A stretch of 39,208 nt of DNA from CAZUGH01 sp964619785 (GTDB lineage Bacteria; Bacillota; Clostridia; Lachnospirales; Lachnospiraceae). The position numbers and the translations under genes were made by a program. The notes below the pieces were generated by a model that had not been told where the DNA came from, ran no database searches, and saw only the letters and a list, made by a program, of their open reading frames with translations. Positions 23,313 through 32,242 of the stretch are shown piece after piece. Within the stretch, counting starts at the first letter, position 1, and every line of letters starts with the position of its first letter. The stretch spans positions 1 through 39,208 of the forward strand of contig CAZUGH010000013.1 of assembly GCA_964619785.1 (NCBI GenBank). The letters run 5' to 3'.

Positions 23313-25061
23313 CTATTTGGTATTATAGAGGCTTTCATACAGCCCGCCCTTTTTCATCAGTTCATCGTGTGTTCCTTTTTCTTTGATTCCATCTTCACTA
23401 AGCACGATGATATTCTCAGCATTTTTAATTGTTGTCAGGCGATGTGCAATAACAAATGTTGTTCGATTCTTTGCCAGCGTCTCTAGTGATTCCTGAACAA
23501 TTTTCTCACTTTCATTATCTAACGATGAGGTCGCCTCATCAAATATCAATACGGGTGGGTTTTTCAAGAACACTCTTGCAATACTGATTCGTTGTTTCTG
23601 ACCGCCAGATAATTTCACACCACGCTGTCCAATGTAAGTGTTATATCCATCTGGTAGTTCCATGATAAATTCATGTGCATTGGCATTCTTGGCGGCTTCG
23701 ATTATTTCTTCTTTTGTTGCATCACGTTTCCCATAGCGTATATTATCTAGGATACTTCCTGTAAACAGATATACATCCTGTTGAACGATTCCAATATTAT
23801 CACGTAGGGACCGCAATGTGAACTTGCGAATATCCTGTCCATCGATTTTCACAGCACCCGCTGTTGCTTCATAAAACCTTGGAATCAGACTACACATTGT
23901 TGTTTTGCCAACACCTGATGTGCCAACAAGTGCCACATATTCTCCTGCTTTGACCTCAAGATTAATATTGTGAAATACATCCGTATTGGCATCGTCATAC
24001 TGAAAGGATACATTTTCAAAGCTAATATTTCCACGTACATCCTTCAGTTCTTCTGCATCTGGTGCATCCTCTATGTCAGGATCAATCTCCATAATCTGCA
24101 TGAATCTCTCAAATCCCGTAATTCCATTTTGGTACTGTTCTGTAAAATTAATCAGCTTCTGAATCGGCTCAATCAGCGTATTGATGTACAACATATATGT
24201 AATCAAATCACCTAACCCAATCAATCCGTGTATAATGAAAAATCCTCCGCCTATGACAACTGCCACATTCAACAGCGTGATGAAGAAATTCAGTCCTGAG
24301 TGAAATGTCGCCATATTCAAATAGCTATTTCTCTTACTTTCAAGAAAGGCATCGTTACCCATCTTGAATTTTTCATTTTCCAAATCTTCGTTAGCAAATG
24401 ATTTCACGACACGAATTCCCGATAAATTGTCTTCAATCCCCGCATTAATGTCAGCAATCTTGACTCGATTTTTCCGAAATGCCTGTCGCATTTTCTTACG
24501 AATAATCGATGCAAATATTACCATGATTGGAATAAATGCAAATACAATCAGCGTCAATTTCACATTTACCTGAAGCAAAATCACAAATGCTCCAACCACT
24601 TTAATCACAGAAATTGCGAGGTCTTCCGGTCCATGATGGCACAATTCTGTAATATCAAACAGGTCATTGGTTATTCGAGACATCAGTTGTCCCGTTTTCT
24701 CATTATCGTAAAAGTTAAATGACAACTTCTGATAATGTCCAAACAGTTCCGCTCTCATATCATATTCCATCTTCGCACCCATCATATGTCCCTTGTACGT
24801 GATGTAGTAGTTACAACTCATCTGCAACACAGCGAGTAACAGCATTGCTACCAACAGCTTAACCAACATCTCGCCGGCTTGTCCCAGGCTCTGATTCGGC
24901 AAAAGTTCATTGGTAATGTAACGAACAATCAATGGATTCACCAGTGAAACACCCGCTGCCAAGAAGGCACACAACATATCCAAAGCAAATATATTCATAT
25001 ATGGTTTGTAAAAGCTTAAAAACTTCTTTCGTCTATTCTTACTTCTCTCTTTATCGTTCAT
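23313..25061 (-). CDS. ABC-type exporter, fused membrane and ATPase domains
   Basis: 582 residues; a half-transporter of the MsbA/multidrug type that would form a homo- or heterodimer in the membrane. Six membrane helices lie in about 25-300. The ATPase domain has Walker A GTSGVGKTT (380-388), the Q-loop near 427, signature LSGGQKQR (484-491), Walker B VLIFDEA (504-510) and the H-loop His540. All catalytic residues are intact. The start at 25061 has GAGG just upstream; ATG at 25070 and TTG at 25079 are alternatives. It stands alone, without a partner half-transporter or regulator next to it, and the substrate cannot be predicted. A 10-bp inverted repeat (25109-25137) in its leader may be regulatory. 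Confidence 0.93.
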   Translation of the reverse strand: MNDKERSKNRRKKFLSFYKPYMNIFALDMLCAFLAAGVSLVNPLIVRYITNELLPNQSLGQAGEMLVKLLVAMLLLAVLQMSCNYYITYKGHMMGAKMEYDMRAELFGHYQKLSFNFYDNEKTGQLMSRITNDLFDITELCHHGPEDLAISVIKVVGAFVILLQVNVKLTLIVFAFIPIMVIFASIIRKKMRQAFRKNRVKIADINAGIEDNLSGIRVVKSFANEDLENEKFKMGNDAFLESKRNSYLNMATFHSGLNFFITLLNVAVVIGGGFFIIHGLIGLGDLITYMLYINTLIEPIQKLINFTEQYQNGITGFERFMQIMEIDPDIEDAPDAEELKDVRGNISFENVSFQYDDANTDVFHNINLEVKAGEYVALVGTSGVGKTTMCSLIPRFYEATAGAVKIDGQDIRKFTLRSLRDNIGIVQQDVYLFTGSILDNIRYGKRDATKEEIIEAAKNANAHEFIMELPDGYNTYIGQRGVKLSGGQKQRISIARVFLKNPPVLIFDEATSSLDNESEKIVQESLETLAKNRTTFVIAHRLTTIKNAENIIVLSEDGIKEKGTHDELMKKGGLYESLYNTK

Positions 25062-25108
25062 GATCCTCATCCATTCCAAAATGTTTTATCTAGATTACTA
25101 TGCTTGCT

Positions 25109-25137
25109 AGAATTTGTGACGCTTCTACACAAATTCT
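25109..25137. promoter_or_regulatory. 10-bp inverted repeat upstream of the ABC exporter
   Basis: AGAATTTGTG (25109-25118), a 9-base spacer, CACAAATTCT (25128-25137). Perfect arms about 50 bases before the ABC gene start: a possible operator or leader hairpin. No promoter could be assigned firmly beside it. Confidence 0.4.
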
Positions 25138-25464
25138 GGGGTTGGTGCCAGCGAAGAGCTTGGGTTTGCGTTGGTACCAGCTTAGTTACTAGCTCCAGGC
25201 TAACCTGGTGAAGGGCGGAGAGCTTGGGTTTGCCAATATTTACTTGCCAGACCAACCAGAACACCCCACCGTTTCACCTACCCNNNNNNNNNNNNNNNNN
25301 NNNNNNNNNNNNNNNNNNNNNNNNNNNNNNNNNNNNNNNNNNNNNNNNNNNNNNNNNNNNNNNNNNNNNNNNNNNNNNNNNNNTTTGCCAATATTTACTT
25401 GCCAGACCAACCAGAACACCCCACCGTTTCACCTACCCGGCCAACCGAAGTACCTTGCTTCCGA
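25138..25464. repeat. Gene-free repeat stretch containing assembly gap 2
   Basis: AGAGCTTGGGTTTGC occurs at 25155 and again at 25219. CCAGG/CCTGG hairpins lie near 25195-25208. A 55-bp sequence at 25229-25283 is repeated exactly at 25384-25438 on the other side of the N run. It has no plausible coding frame and is more GC-rich than its surroundings. It probably belongs to an intergenic repeat class like those at 7.76 and 36.6 kb, though the sequences are not the same. Confidence 0.7.
25284..25383. other. Assembly gap 2 (100 N)
   Basis: Exactly 100 N, bounded by the identical 55-bp copies 25229-25283 and 25384-25438. Confidence 0.99.
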
Positions 25465-25516
25465 AAAGGAAAAGTTTCACACCTTTTGTGCATGCACAAC
25501 GATGTGAAACTTTTTC
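25465..25516 (-). terminator. Terminator of pfkA with inner palindrome
   Basis: AAAAGTTTCACA (25470-25481) pairs with TGTGAAACTTTT (25503-25514). The loop contains the perfect palindrome TTGTGCATGCACAA (25486-25499). Minus-strand T-runs follow (ACTTTTCCTTTT). A/T flanks on both sides could make it bidirectional. Confidence 0.7.
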
Positions 25517-25544
25517 TTTGTTATTGCTTATACGCTAGCTTGTA

Positions 25545-26519
25545 CTATCGTGAAAGTTTCTGGGTTAAGCTGAAGAGATGTTCGTCGATGTCCTTCGTCA
25601 TGCTAAGTGCTTCATCGATGTCATAGTCGCAGAATTCACCTTCCTGGAAGGCTACTACTCGATTCGTCTTACCTTCTAGTAATAAGTCTACTGCTTTCGA
25701 ACCCATAGCCGATGCATAGACACGGTCACGACATGTTGGGTTACCTCCACGCTGAATGTGTCCGATGACGGTTGCTCTTGTCTCAATTCCAGTTGCTGCT
25801 TCAATTCTCTTTGCCATCTCGTGAGAGTTTCCGATTCCCTCGGAATTTACGATAATGTGATGCTTTTTACCGATTCGTCTCTTAGCAACAATCTTATCTA
25901 TAATCTTCTGTTCATCGTAATCATAACGTTCTGGGATTAATACATATTCGGAACCATTCGATATACCACACCATAATGCGATATGACCAGCGGTACGTCC
26001 CATAACCTCAATAATACTGCAGCGTTCATGAGATGCTGAAGTATCTCGAACTTTATCGATGGCTTCCATTGCAGTATTGCAAGCGGTATCAAAACCAATT
26101 GTATATTCTGTACATGCAATATCAAGATCGATTGTTCCGGGAACACCAATTGTGTTAATTCCCTGTTCTGACAATTTGCCTGCACCTCGGAAGGAACCGT
26201 CTCCACCGATAACGACGATACCATCGATACCATGTTTACGACAGATATCAGCAGCTTTTTCCTGTCCCTGCGTTGTTCGCATCTCTGCACAACGGGAAGT
26301 ATAAAGAATGGTACCACCACGCTGAACAATGTCTGTTACACTCATTGTATCCATATCAATAATATCCTCTTCAAGAAGACCCATATAGCCTCTGCGGATA
26401 CCTTTTACCTTAACACCACTAGCAATGGCTGTACGTACTACGGCACGAATCGCCGCATTCATTCCTGGAGCATCTCCACCACTTGTTAACACACCGATTG
26501 TCTCAATCTTGTTTGCCAT
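25545..26519 (-). CDS. pfkA: ATP-dependent 6-phosphofructokinase
   Basis: Phosphorylates fructose-6-phosphate to fructose-1,6-bisphosphate, the committed step of glycolysis. 324 residues, as for bacterial PfkA. Features: TSGGDAPGMNAAIR (12-25), GGDGS (105-109, with the Gly that marks ATP rather than PPi use), the catalytic loop PGTIDLDI (127-134, Asp131), EVMGR and HIQRGGNPTCRDR. The usual TIDND reads TIDLD here. Similar variants seem to occur in related Clostridia, so it may be lineage-typical. The start at 26519 has GGAGG upstream. It has its own promoter, whose -35 lies at the end of dnaE. Its product is the known activator of HprK, encoded further up. Confidence 0.96.
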   Translation of the reverse strand: MANKIETIGVLTSGGDAPGMNAAIRAVVRTAIASGVKVKGIRRGYMGLLEEDIIDMDTMSVTDIVQRGGTILYTSRCAEMRTTQGQEKAADICRKHGIDGIVVIGGDGSFRGAGKLSEQGINTIGVPGTIDLDIACTEYTIGFDTACNTAMEAIDKVRDTSASHERCSIIEVMGRTAGHIALWCGISNGSEYVLIPERYDYDEQKIIDKIVAKRRIGKKHHIIVNSEGIGNSHEMAKRIEAATGIETRATVIGHIQRGGNPTCRDRVYASAMGSKAVDLLLEGKTNRVVAFQEGEFCDYDIDEALSMTKDIDEHLFSLTQKLSR

Positions 26520-26569
26520 AATGTAACCTCCAATTATTTATATGCATTGTAATTATTCACACAGTTTCT

Positions 26570-26598
26570 ATTCTACAATGATTACAGGGATTTTTCAA
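26570..26598 (-). promoter_or_regulatory. pfkA promoter overlapping the end of dnaE
   Basis: Minus strand TTGAAA (26598-26593), 17 bases, TAGAAT (26575-26570). The -35 lies inside the last codons of dnaE and the -10 just after its stop, so pfkA can be expressed independently. Confidence 0.65.
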
Positions 26599-29500
26599 TA
26601 CTCTTTTCCACAACTTTCACATTGTCGACGCCGTATTTTCCTCGCAGCTTCTCAATCAACTCATTTCCCACCAGCGTGGAACGACTCCGTGGCAATTGCT
26701 TCTTTGCCTTCTCCGCACGGAGGTAAATCATCACAACATCTGTACCATCAAACTGTCCCAATGTCTCAAAAAGTTCTTCCTCTGCTGCTAGATAAGTCTC
26801 CTTATTATCGAATTGTATCCAAAGCTCACGTGGCACTTGGTCAAATGGAACCACCTTGCTGCATATCACCTTGGCAGGCTTGTCCTCCTCAACCGTGACA
26901 CGTCCCTTAATTAGAATCTTGCGGTCCTCTTCGAGAAGTAGCTTGTATTTCTCATAATCACGTGGGAAAATGATAACCTCCACAACGCCGAGCAAATCCT
27001 CCAATGTGATAAATGCCATCATACTACCATTCTTCGTATTCTTTATCGTCTTTGCCGACACAAGTCCTCCAACTACGCACGATTCACCATCTTGAACGAT
27101 TGGCTCACCAAGCTCATCCACTGGCAAGAAATCCGCCGTCGTTCGCGTAACATTTTTCTCAAGCAAATCCTGATACTGCTCAAGTGGATGACCGCTGACA
27201 TACACGCCGAGAACCTCCTTCTCGAACGCGAGTATCATCTCATTATCGAACTCGCCTACGTCTGCCATTGGCATCTCAAGTTCTTCCTTCTCTTCTTCCT
27301 GAACAAAATCAAATAGCGATACCTGACCAGATATCATACTTTTGCGCTCCTGATTTACACCATCAAGAATGCCCGCATAGCTCTGCATTTTCTGCTTTCT
27401 CGTCCCAGGAAGCGAGTCTAGTGCGCCCGCTTTAATAAAACTCTCAATCGTGCGCTTATTGACTGCTCCACCAGAAAGTCTGAGGCAAAAATCTTTCAGC
27501 GAGGAAAACGGACCCGCGAGCTTGCGTTCCTCCACGATATCCTCGATGACTGGCATACCAACGCCTTTCACCGCAGCTAGTCCATAACGAATCCCTTTGT
27601 CTGACGAGAAGAAGCGTCCATTTCCTTCATTAATATCAGGTGGTAAAATCTCAATCCCCATCTTGCGGCAGTGAAGGATATAACCAGACAACTTAGCTGT
27701 ATTATCCATCACTGATGTCATCAATGCAGCCATGAAATCCGCCGGATAATAACGCTTTAGATACGCGGTTTGATAAGACACAACCGCATAGGCTGCAGCA
27801 TGGGATTTATTAAAAGCATATTTGGCAAAATCAATCATGTCATCATAAATCTTGTTCGCAACTGCCTCGTCGATTCCCTTTGCAACGCAACCTTCAACAC
27901 CTTCTTCTTCATTACCGAAGACAAAGTTCTGTCGTTCCTGCTCCATCACAGCAGTCTTTTTCTTCGACATGGCACGACGAACCAAGTCACTCCTACCGAA
28001 ACTATAACCAGCCAAATCACGTACAATCTGCATAACCTGCTCCTGGTAAACGATGCAGCCATAGGTTGGCGCCAGGATTGGTTCAAGTTCAGGGCAATCA
28101 TAAACGATGCTTCCCTGATTATTTTTTCCTTCTATATACTTTGGAATAAAATCCATAGGGCCCGGACGATACAGGGAAATCCCTGCAATTACATCTTCTA
28201 GACTCTGTGGTTTCAGCTCCTTCATAAAGCTCTTCATCCCCGGACTTTCAAGTTGGAAGATACCATCAGTATTGCCCGAGCTTATCAAGTCAAAGACTTT
28301 CTTATCATTATAATCAATATCATCAATGGAAAATCGGTTCATCACGGCATCATCAATCACTGTCAGTGTCCGAAGTCCCAAAAAATCCATTTTCAAAAGG
28401 CCTAATTCTTCCAATGTCGTCATCGTGTACTGGGTCGTGATAACCTCATCTGCACCGCGGGAAAGCGGTACAAAATTATCTACTCGTTCCGGTGCAATCA
28501 CCACGCCTGCCGCATGAATCGATGTGTGTCGTGGCAGTCCCTCAAGACGAAGTGCCATATCAATTAGATGCTTCACCTGGTCGTCACTGTCATACATTTT
28601 CCTCAGGTCCGGATTCATCTCAAGTGCTTTCTGAATCGTGATACCAAGTTCATTTGGAATCGACTTAGCCACAACATCAACAAAAGAATATGGTAAATCA
28701 AGTACACGTCCTACATCACGAATCGCATTCCTTGCCTTCATCGTACCAAAGGTAACAATCTGAACCACATGATCCTTGCCATATTTGCGCACGACATAAT
28801 CGATAACCTCTTGCCGTCTTTCATAGCAAAAATCAATATCAATATCCGGCATCGTTACTCGCTCTGGATTCAAGAATCGCTCAAAAAGCAAATCATACCG
28901 AATCGGATCGAGATTCGTAATTTCCAACGTATAAGAAACGACACTACCCGCTGCTGAACCACGGCCTGGACCAACCGGAATACCATGGTCCTTCGCGTAT
29001 TTAATAAAATCCGATACAATCAGGAAGTAATCCACAAAGCCCATATCTTCAATCGTCTTAAGTTCATACGCCAATCGTTCTCTCAAGGCATCCGCCTTGT
29101 CACCGTAACGCTTCACCAAGCCATCTTCGCACAACTTGTGAAGATAAGTGGTTGCCGTATAACCTTCTGGCACATCAAAATGAGGCAACTTGTATTTTCC
29201 AAACTCAATATCTACATGACAACGCTGCCCAATGGCATAAGTATTCTCAAGTGCCTCTAATGCATAAGGAAACAGAGTTGCCATCTCCTCTGGCGACTTC
29301 AGATAGTACTGGCCACCTTCATATCGCATCCGGTCTTCATCGCTCACCTTCTTACCTGTCTGGATACAAAGCAAAATATCATGAGCCGTGGCGTCAGAAT
29401 CCAATGTATAATGAACGTCATTGGTAGCAACCAAATCGATTCCCGTCTCCTGGTGCATCCGAAGAAGGCCCTGATTCACACCCTTTTGCTCTTCCATACC

Positions 29501-30034
29501 GTGATCCTGTAACTCGAGGAAAAAATTTCCTTTGCCGAAGATGTCTTGCAACTTAAGAGCCTCTTCCTTGGCTTCATCATACAAGCCCAGACGAAGTTTG
29601 GTGGCAACCGCTCCCGCCAGACAGGCACTCAGTGCAATGATGCCTTCGTGATACTTTGCAAGCACCTCATAATCTACACGGGGTTTATAATAAAATCCTT
29701 CCGTAAATCCCTTAGAAACAATCTTCATGAGATTGGCATACCCTTGGTTGTTCTCCGCAAGTAAAACCAGATGATGATAACGTTCATCTGAACTCCCTGC
29801 TTCACGCTCAAACCGAGAACCAGGTGCCACATAAACCTCACATCCTATAATAGGACGAATTCCTTCCGCAATGGCAGCACGATAAAAATCAATCGCACCA
29901 TACATAACACCATGATCTGTGATGGCAAGACTGTCCATCCCAAGATCCTTGGCACGCTTGATAATCTCTTTGATTTTGCTAGAGCCATCTAGCAAACTAT
30001 ACTCTGTATGAACATGAAGATGAGTAAAATTCAT
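26582..30034 (-). CDS. dnaE: DNA polymerase III alpha subunit
   Basis: Replicative or lesion-tolerant C-family polymerase of 1150 residues. The start at 30034 has GGGAGG upstream. The PHP domain (about 1-275) has an apparently complete metal set: HLHVHTEYS, ITDHGVMYG, GCEVYV, HHLVLLAEN and TNDVHY. The polymerase core includes VGPGRGSAAGS (about 360-370), the catalytic PDIDIDF (near 405) and the IYQEQVMQI region. The C-terminus has helix-hairpin-helix and OB domains (GGLVSAKTIKNTKNGSM, then FITLEDLLG). No intein or frameshift. A possible -10 (TATGAT, about 30070) lies before it, directly after the terminator of the HPr-like operon, so it may have its own promoter. It precedes pfkA by 62 bases, a dnaE-pfkA order also seen in other Firmicutes. 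Confidence 0.96.
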   Translation of the reverse strand: MNFTHLHVHTEYSLLDGSSKIKEIIKRAKDLGMDSLAITDHGVMYGAIDFYRAAIAEGIRPIIGCEVYVAPGSRFEREAGSSDERYHHLVLLAENNQGYANLMKIVSKGFTEGFYYKPRVDYEVLAKYHEGIIALSACLAGAVATKLRLGLYDEAKEEALKLQDIFGKGNFFLELQDHGMEEQKGVNQGLLRMHQETGIDLVATNDVHYTLDSDATAHDILLCIQTGKKVSDEDRMRYEGGQYYLKSPEEMATLFPYALEALENTYAIGQRCHVDIEFGKYKLPHFDVPEGYTATTYLHKLCEDGLVKRYGDKADALRERLAYELKTIEDMGFVDYFLIVSDFIKYAKDHGIPVGPGRGSAAGSVVSYTLEITNLDPIRYDLLFERFLNPERVTMPDIDIDFCYERRQEVIDYVVRKYGKDHVVQIVTFGTMKARNAIRDVGRVLDLPYSFVDVVAKSIPNELGITIQKALEMNPDLRKMYDSDDQVKHLIDMALRLEGLPRHTSIHAAGVVIAPERVDNFVPLSRGADEVITTQYTMTTLEELGLLKMDFLGLRTLTVIDDAVMNRFSIDDIDYNDKKVFDLISSGNTDGIFQLESPGMKSFMKELKPQSLEDVIAGISLYRPGPMDFIPKYIEGKNNQGSIVYDCPELEPILAPTYGCIVYQEQVMQIVRDLAGYSFGRSDLVRRAMSKKKTAVMEQERQNFVFGNEEEGVEGCVAKGIDEAVANKIYDDMIDFAKYAFNKSHAAAYAVVSYQTAYLKRYYPADFMAALMTSVMDNTAKLSGYILHCRKMGIEILPPDINEGNGRFFSSDKGIRYGLAAVKGVGMPVIEDIVEERKLAGPFSSLKDFCLRLSGGAVNKRTIESFIKAGALDSLPGTRKQKMQSYAGILDGVNQERKSMISGQVSLFDFVQEEEKEELEMPMADVGEFDNEMILAFEKEVLGVYVSGHPLEQYQDLLEKNVTRTTADFLPVDELGEPIVQDGESCVVGGLVSAKTIKNTKNGSMMAFITLEDLLGVVEVIIFPRDYEKYKLLLEEDRKILIKGRVTVEEDKPAKVICSKVVPFDQVPRELWIQFDNKETYLAAEEELFETLGQFDGTDVVMIYLRAEKAKKQLPRSRSTLVGNELIEKLRGKYGVDNVKVVEKSIEKSL

Positions 30035-30084
30035 TGCGTATTCCTCCCATTTAAAAACTACCTTTATCATATCTCATAATGACG

Positions 30085-30132
30085 AAAAAAAAAAGCCCCC
30101 AAATCTTCAACAACACTGTTGAAAATTTGGGG
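30085..30132 (-). terminator. Strong terminator ending the hprK-HPr-like operon
   Basis: Minus strand CCCCAAAT ... ATTTGGGG (30132-30125 with 30104-30097) and an inner TTCAACA/TGTTGAA helix, followed by a run of ten T (30094-30085). Confidence 0.92.
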
Positions 30133-30156
30133 AGCGTACATCTTTACTTAATATAT

Positions 30157-30420
30157 CTATTCACTCTTCATTCCGCCGAGGAACTGCTCGATATTCTCCA
30201 TTGCCTGATTCTCGTCTTCACCCTCAACAGATACTTCAACCTTCTGACCAGATATTAAACCAAGTGTCATCATACCCATAATGCTCTTAGCATTCACGGT
30301 ACGGTTGTCCTGCTGAATATTAATTTGACTCTTATACTTGCTTGCTACCTGAACTAACATAGCGACGGGTCTTGCACCTGTCTCATTTTCAAGGTTGATA
30401 TCAATATTCTTCGTAATCAT
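30157..30420 (-). CDS. HPr-like (Crh-type) protein lacking the phosphocarrier histidine
   Basis: 87 residues with an HPr fold. In ordinary HPr, His15 is phosphorylated by enzyme I and passed to PTS sugar transporters. Aligned without gaps, position 15 here is Gly (NETGARPVA), while Arg17, Pro18 and the regulatory Ser46 (NAKSIMGMM) are kept. B. subtilis Crh shows the same logic (Gln15, Ser46) and sits in the same place after whiA. So this protein should not carry phosphate to sugars, but could be phosphorylated on Ser46 by HprK, encoded five genes upstream, and act as a CcpA co-regulator or enzyme effector. Its ATG overlaps the whiA stop by 4 bases, with AAGGAGG inside whiA. It is the last gene of the operon. 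A true HPr must be elsewhere. Confidence 0.85.
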   Translation of the reverse strand: MITKNIDINLENETGARPVAMLVQVASKYKSQINIQQDNRTVNAKSIMGMMTLGLISGQKVEVSVEGEDENQAMENIEQFLGGMKSE

Positions 30421-31358
30421 AACTTTTCCTCCTTGTGCTGCCTTAATCCTTGTGCAATCTCGCTCAACTTACGTAAACGGTGATTCACCCCTGATTTACC
30501 AATGGGCGGATTCAGCATCTCACCTAGCTCTTTTAATGATGCTTCCGAATGTTCTATCCGGAGCTTTGCAATCTGTGCTAACCCCTCTGAAAGTGTACCA
30601 TAACCAACATGGTCACGTATATAGACAATGTCTTCCATTTGCTTCGCTGCTGCGGATACCGTCTTCTGGATATTCGCCGTCTCACAGTTAACCTGACGGT
30701 TAATGGAATTACGCATTTCCTTGAGAATTCGTACATTCTCAAGTTTCATCAAAGCCACATGAGCTTCCATGATATTAAGCATGTCTACAATCTGCGAACC
30801 TTCTTTTAAATACACTACATAACTACTTTTTCGTTCAACAATCTTGGCTTCTACCTGAAACGACTCAAGAATCTGACACAATTCAGTAGCTCGTCTCTGG
30901 CTTCCTGCCACAATCTCCAAATGATAGCCTCGCTCTGGATCTGTAATCGAGCCTGCTGTTAAGAATATTCCCTTAATAAAGGCACGCTTACAACAGCTTC
31001 GTTGAAGTAACAACTCGTGAGCCAGTGAATTCCCATCAATCCATCTGCCTGTCTCATCAATCTTCTTCAACGCCATTAAAAATGTACGCACCTGCCCATC
31101 ATCAATTATGTAAATATGATACTGATGAGGCAATGCCACACACTCTAACGAAAAGTCAAAGGCTTTCTTAACTAAAATATAGTATTTTGAGGCAACTGTC
31201 AAGTTTTCTGTGGAAAATTTCAACACCATGTGTCCTCTTCTACCCGGAACAATCTGTCCACACATAGCGAACATTGCCGATATCTCCGCAATCTTGCAGT
31301 GTTTTGCCTTACTCATATGTTGGCTAATTTCTTCTTTTACTTCTCTGGAAAATGACAT
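30417..31358 (-). CDS. whiA: WhiA, sporulation/cell division transcription factor homologue
   Basis: 313 residues. The N-terminal LAGLIDADG-like fold (about 1-195, starting MSFSREVKEEISQH, with KGIFLTAGSITDPERGYHLEI) is followed by the C-terminal helix-turn-helix (LSEGLAQIAKLRIEHSEASL, then GKSGVNHRLRKL). WhiA controls sporulation in actinomycetes and division or chromosome segregation in Firmicutes. It overlaps rapZ by 22 bases and the HPr-like gene by 4, so translation of the three is coupled. The gene order rapZ-whiA-HPr-like matches the B. subtilis yvcJ-yvcK-yvcL-crh region, without yvcK. Confidence 0.95.
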   Translation of the reverse strand: MSFSREVKEEISQHMSKAKHCKIAEISAMFAMCGQIVPGRRGHMVLKFSTENLTVASKYYILVKKAFDFSLECVALPHQYHIYIIDDGQVRTFLMALKKIDETGRWIDGNSLAHELLLQRSCCKRAFIKGIFLTAGSITDPERGYHLEIVAGSQRRATELCQILESFQVEAKIVERKSSYVVYLKEGSQIVDMLNIMEAHVALMKLENVRILKEMRNSINRQVNCETANIQKTVSAAAKQMEDIVYIRDHVGYGTLSEGLAQIAKLRIEHSEASLKELGEMLNPPIGKSGVNHRLRKLSEIAQGLRQHKEEKL

Positions 31359-32227
31359 ACGCTTCGCAACCTGTCTTTCTCTATATCTCTATGCTCTTTC
31401 TTGCAAGCATATTCGCTTTTTTTAAATTCCTCATAAATCGCATTGGTTAATGTAACTGAGCGATGCTTCCCGCCCGTGCAGCCAATTGCTACGACTAATT
31501 GGTTCTTACCTTCGATTTTATAGTTCGGTATCAAAAACTTCAACATATCAACAAGCTTCGCGAGAAACTCCTGTGCCTTGTCCGAACTCATAACATAATC
31601 AAATACCGGTTTATCATTACCCGTTCGCGGTTTCAGCTCATCAATGTAAAATGGATTTGGTAAAAATCTCACATCAAATACCAAATCTGCATCTGTTGGA
31701 ATTCCATACTTAAATCCAAAAGATACAAATGTAATATAGAAGTTCAAACTATCTTCATCATCTACGAAAATTCGTTCCACCTCTTGCTTGAGCTCACGAA
31801 TCAGAAGTCGACTTGTATCAATGATAAAATCAGCTTGGTTCTTGAGCTGCGCTAACATTTGGCGTTCCTCTTCAATCGCCTGGTCCATACGTCCACCTGT
31901 CGTCAACGGGTGAATTCGTCTCGTCTCTTTATAACGCTTCACCAAAACACTAGTAGAAGCATCCATAAATAGTATCTCAAAAGCAAACCCCTTCGCTTTC
32001 AAATCAGTCAGCATCTGAGCAACCTCAGACAACGCATGACCACTTCTTACATCAATCCCCAAAGCCACCTTCTCGATCTGTTCACTGGAATCCATCGTCA
32101 ATTGCATAAAGGTAGGAATCAAACTTACTGGTAGATTATCCACACAGAAGTATCCCTGATCTTCTAACATTCGTGAGACAGAACTTTTCCCTGCTCCTGA
32201 CATTCCTGTTATTATAACAAATCGCAT
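31337..32227 (-). CDS. rapZ: RapZ/YvcJ family nucleotide-binding protein
   Basis: 296 residues. The P-loop GMSGAGKSS (8-16) follows the N-terminal strand. The C-terminal domain has the family motifs VSFGFKYG, DVRFLPNPF and GCTGGKHRSV. In E. coli RapZ guides RNase E to the sRNA GlmZ and senses glucosamine-6-phosphate. In Firmicutes YvcJ hydrolyses GTP, and its role (competence, envelope) is less clear. ATG at 32227 is chosen; GTG at 32233 is also possible. It begins 15 bases after the murB stop and overlaps whiA by 22 bases. Confidence 0.95.
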   Translation of the reverse strand: MRFVIITGMSGAGKSSVSRMLEDQGYFCVDNLPVSLIPTFMQLTMDSSEQIEKVALGIDVRSGHALSEVAQMLTDLKAKGFAFEILFMDASTSVLVKRYKETRRIHPLTTGGRMDQAIEEERQMLAQLKNQADFIIDTSRLLIRELKQEVERIFVDDEDSLNFYITFVSFGFKYGIPTDADLVFDVRFLPNPFYIDELKPRTGNDKPVFDYVMSSDKAQEFLAKLVDMLKFLIPNYKIEGKNQLVVAIGCTGGKHRSVTLTNAIYEEFKKSEYACKKEHRDIEKDRLRSVCHFPEK

Positions 32228-32242
32228 AAGCACTCAGCCTTT

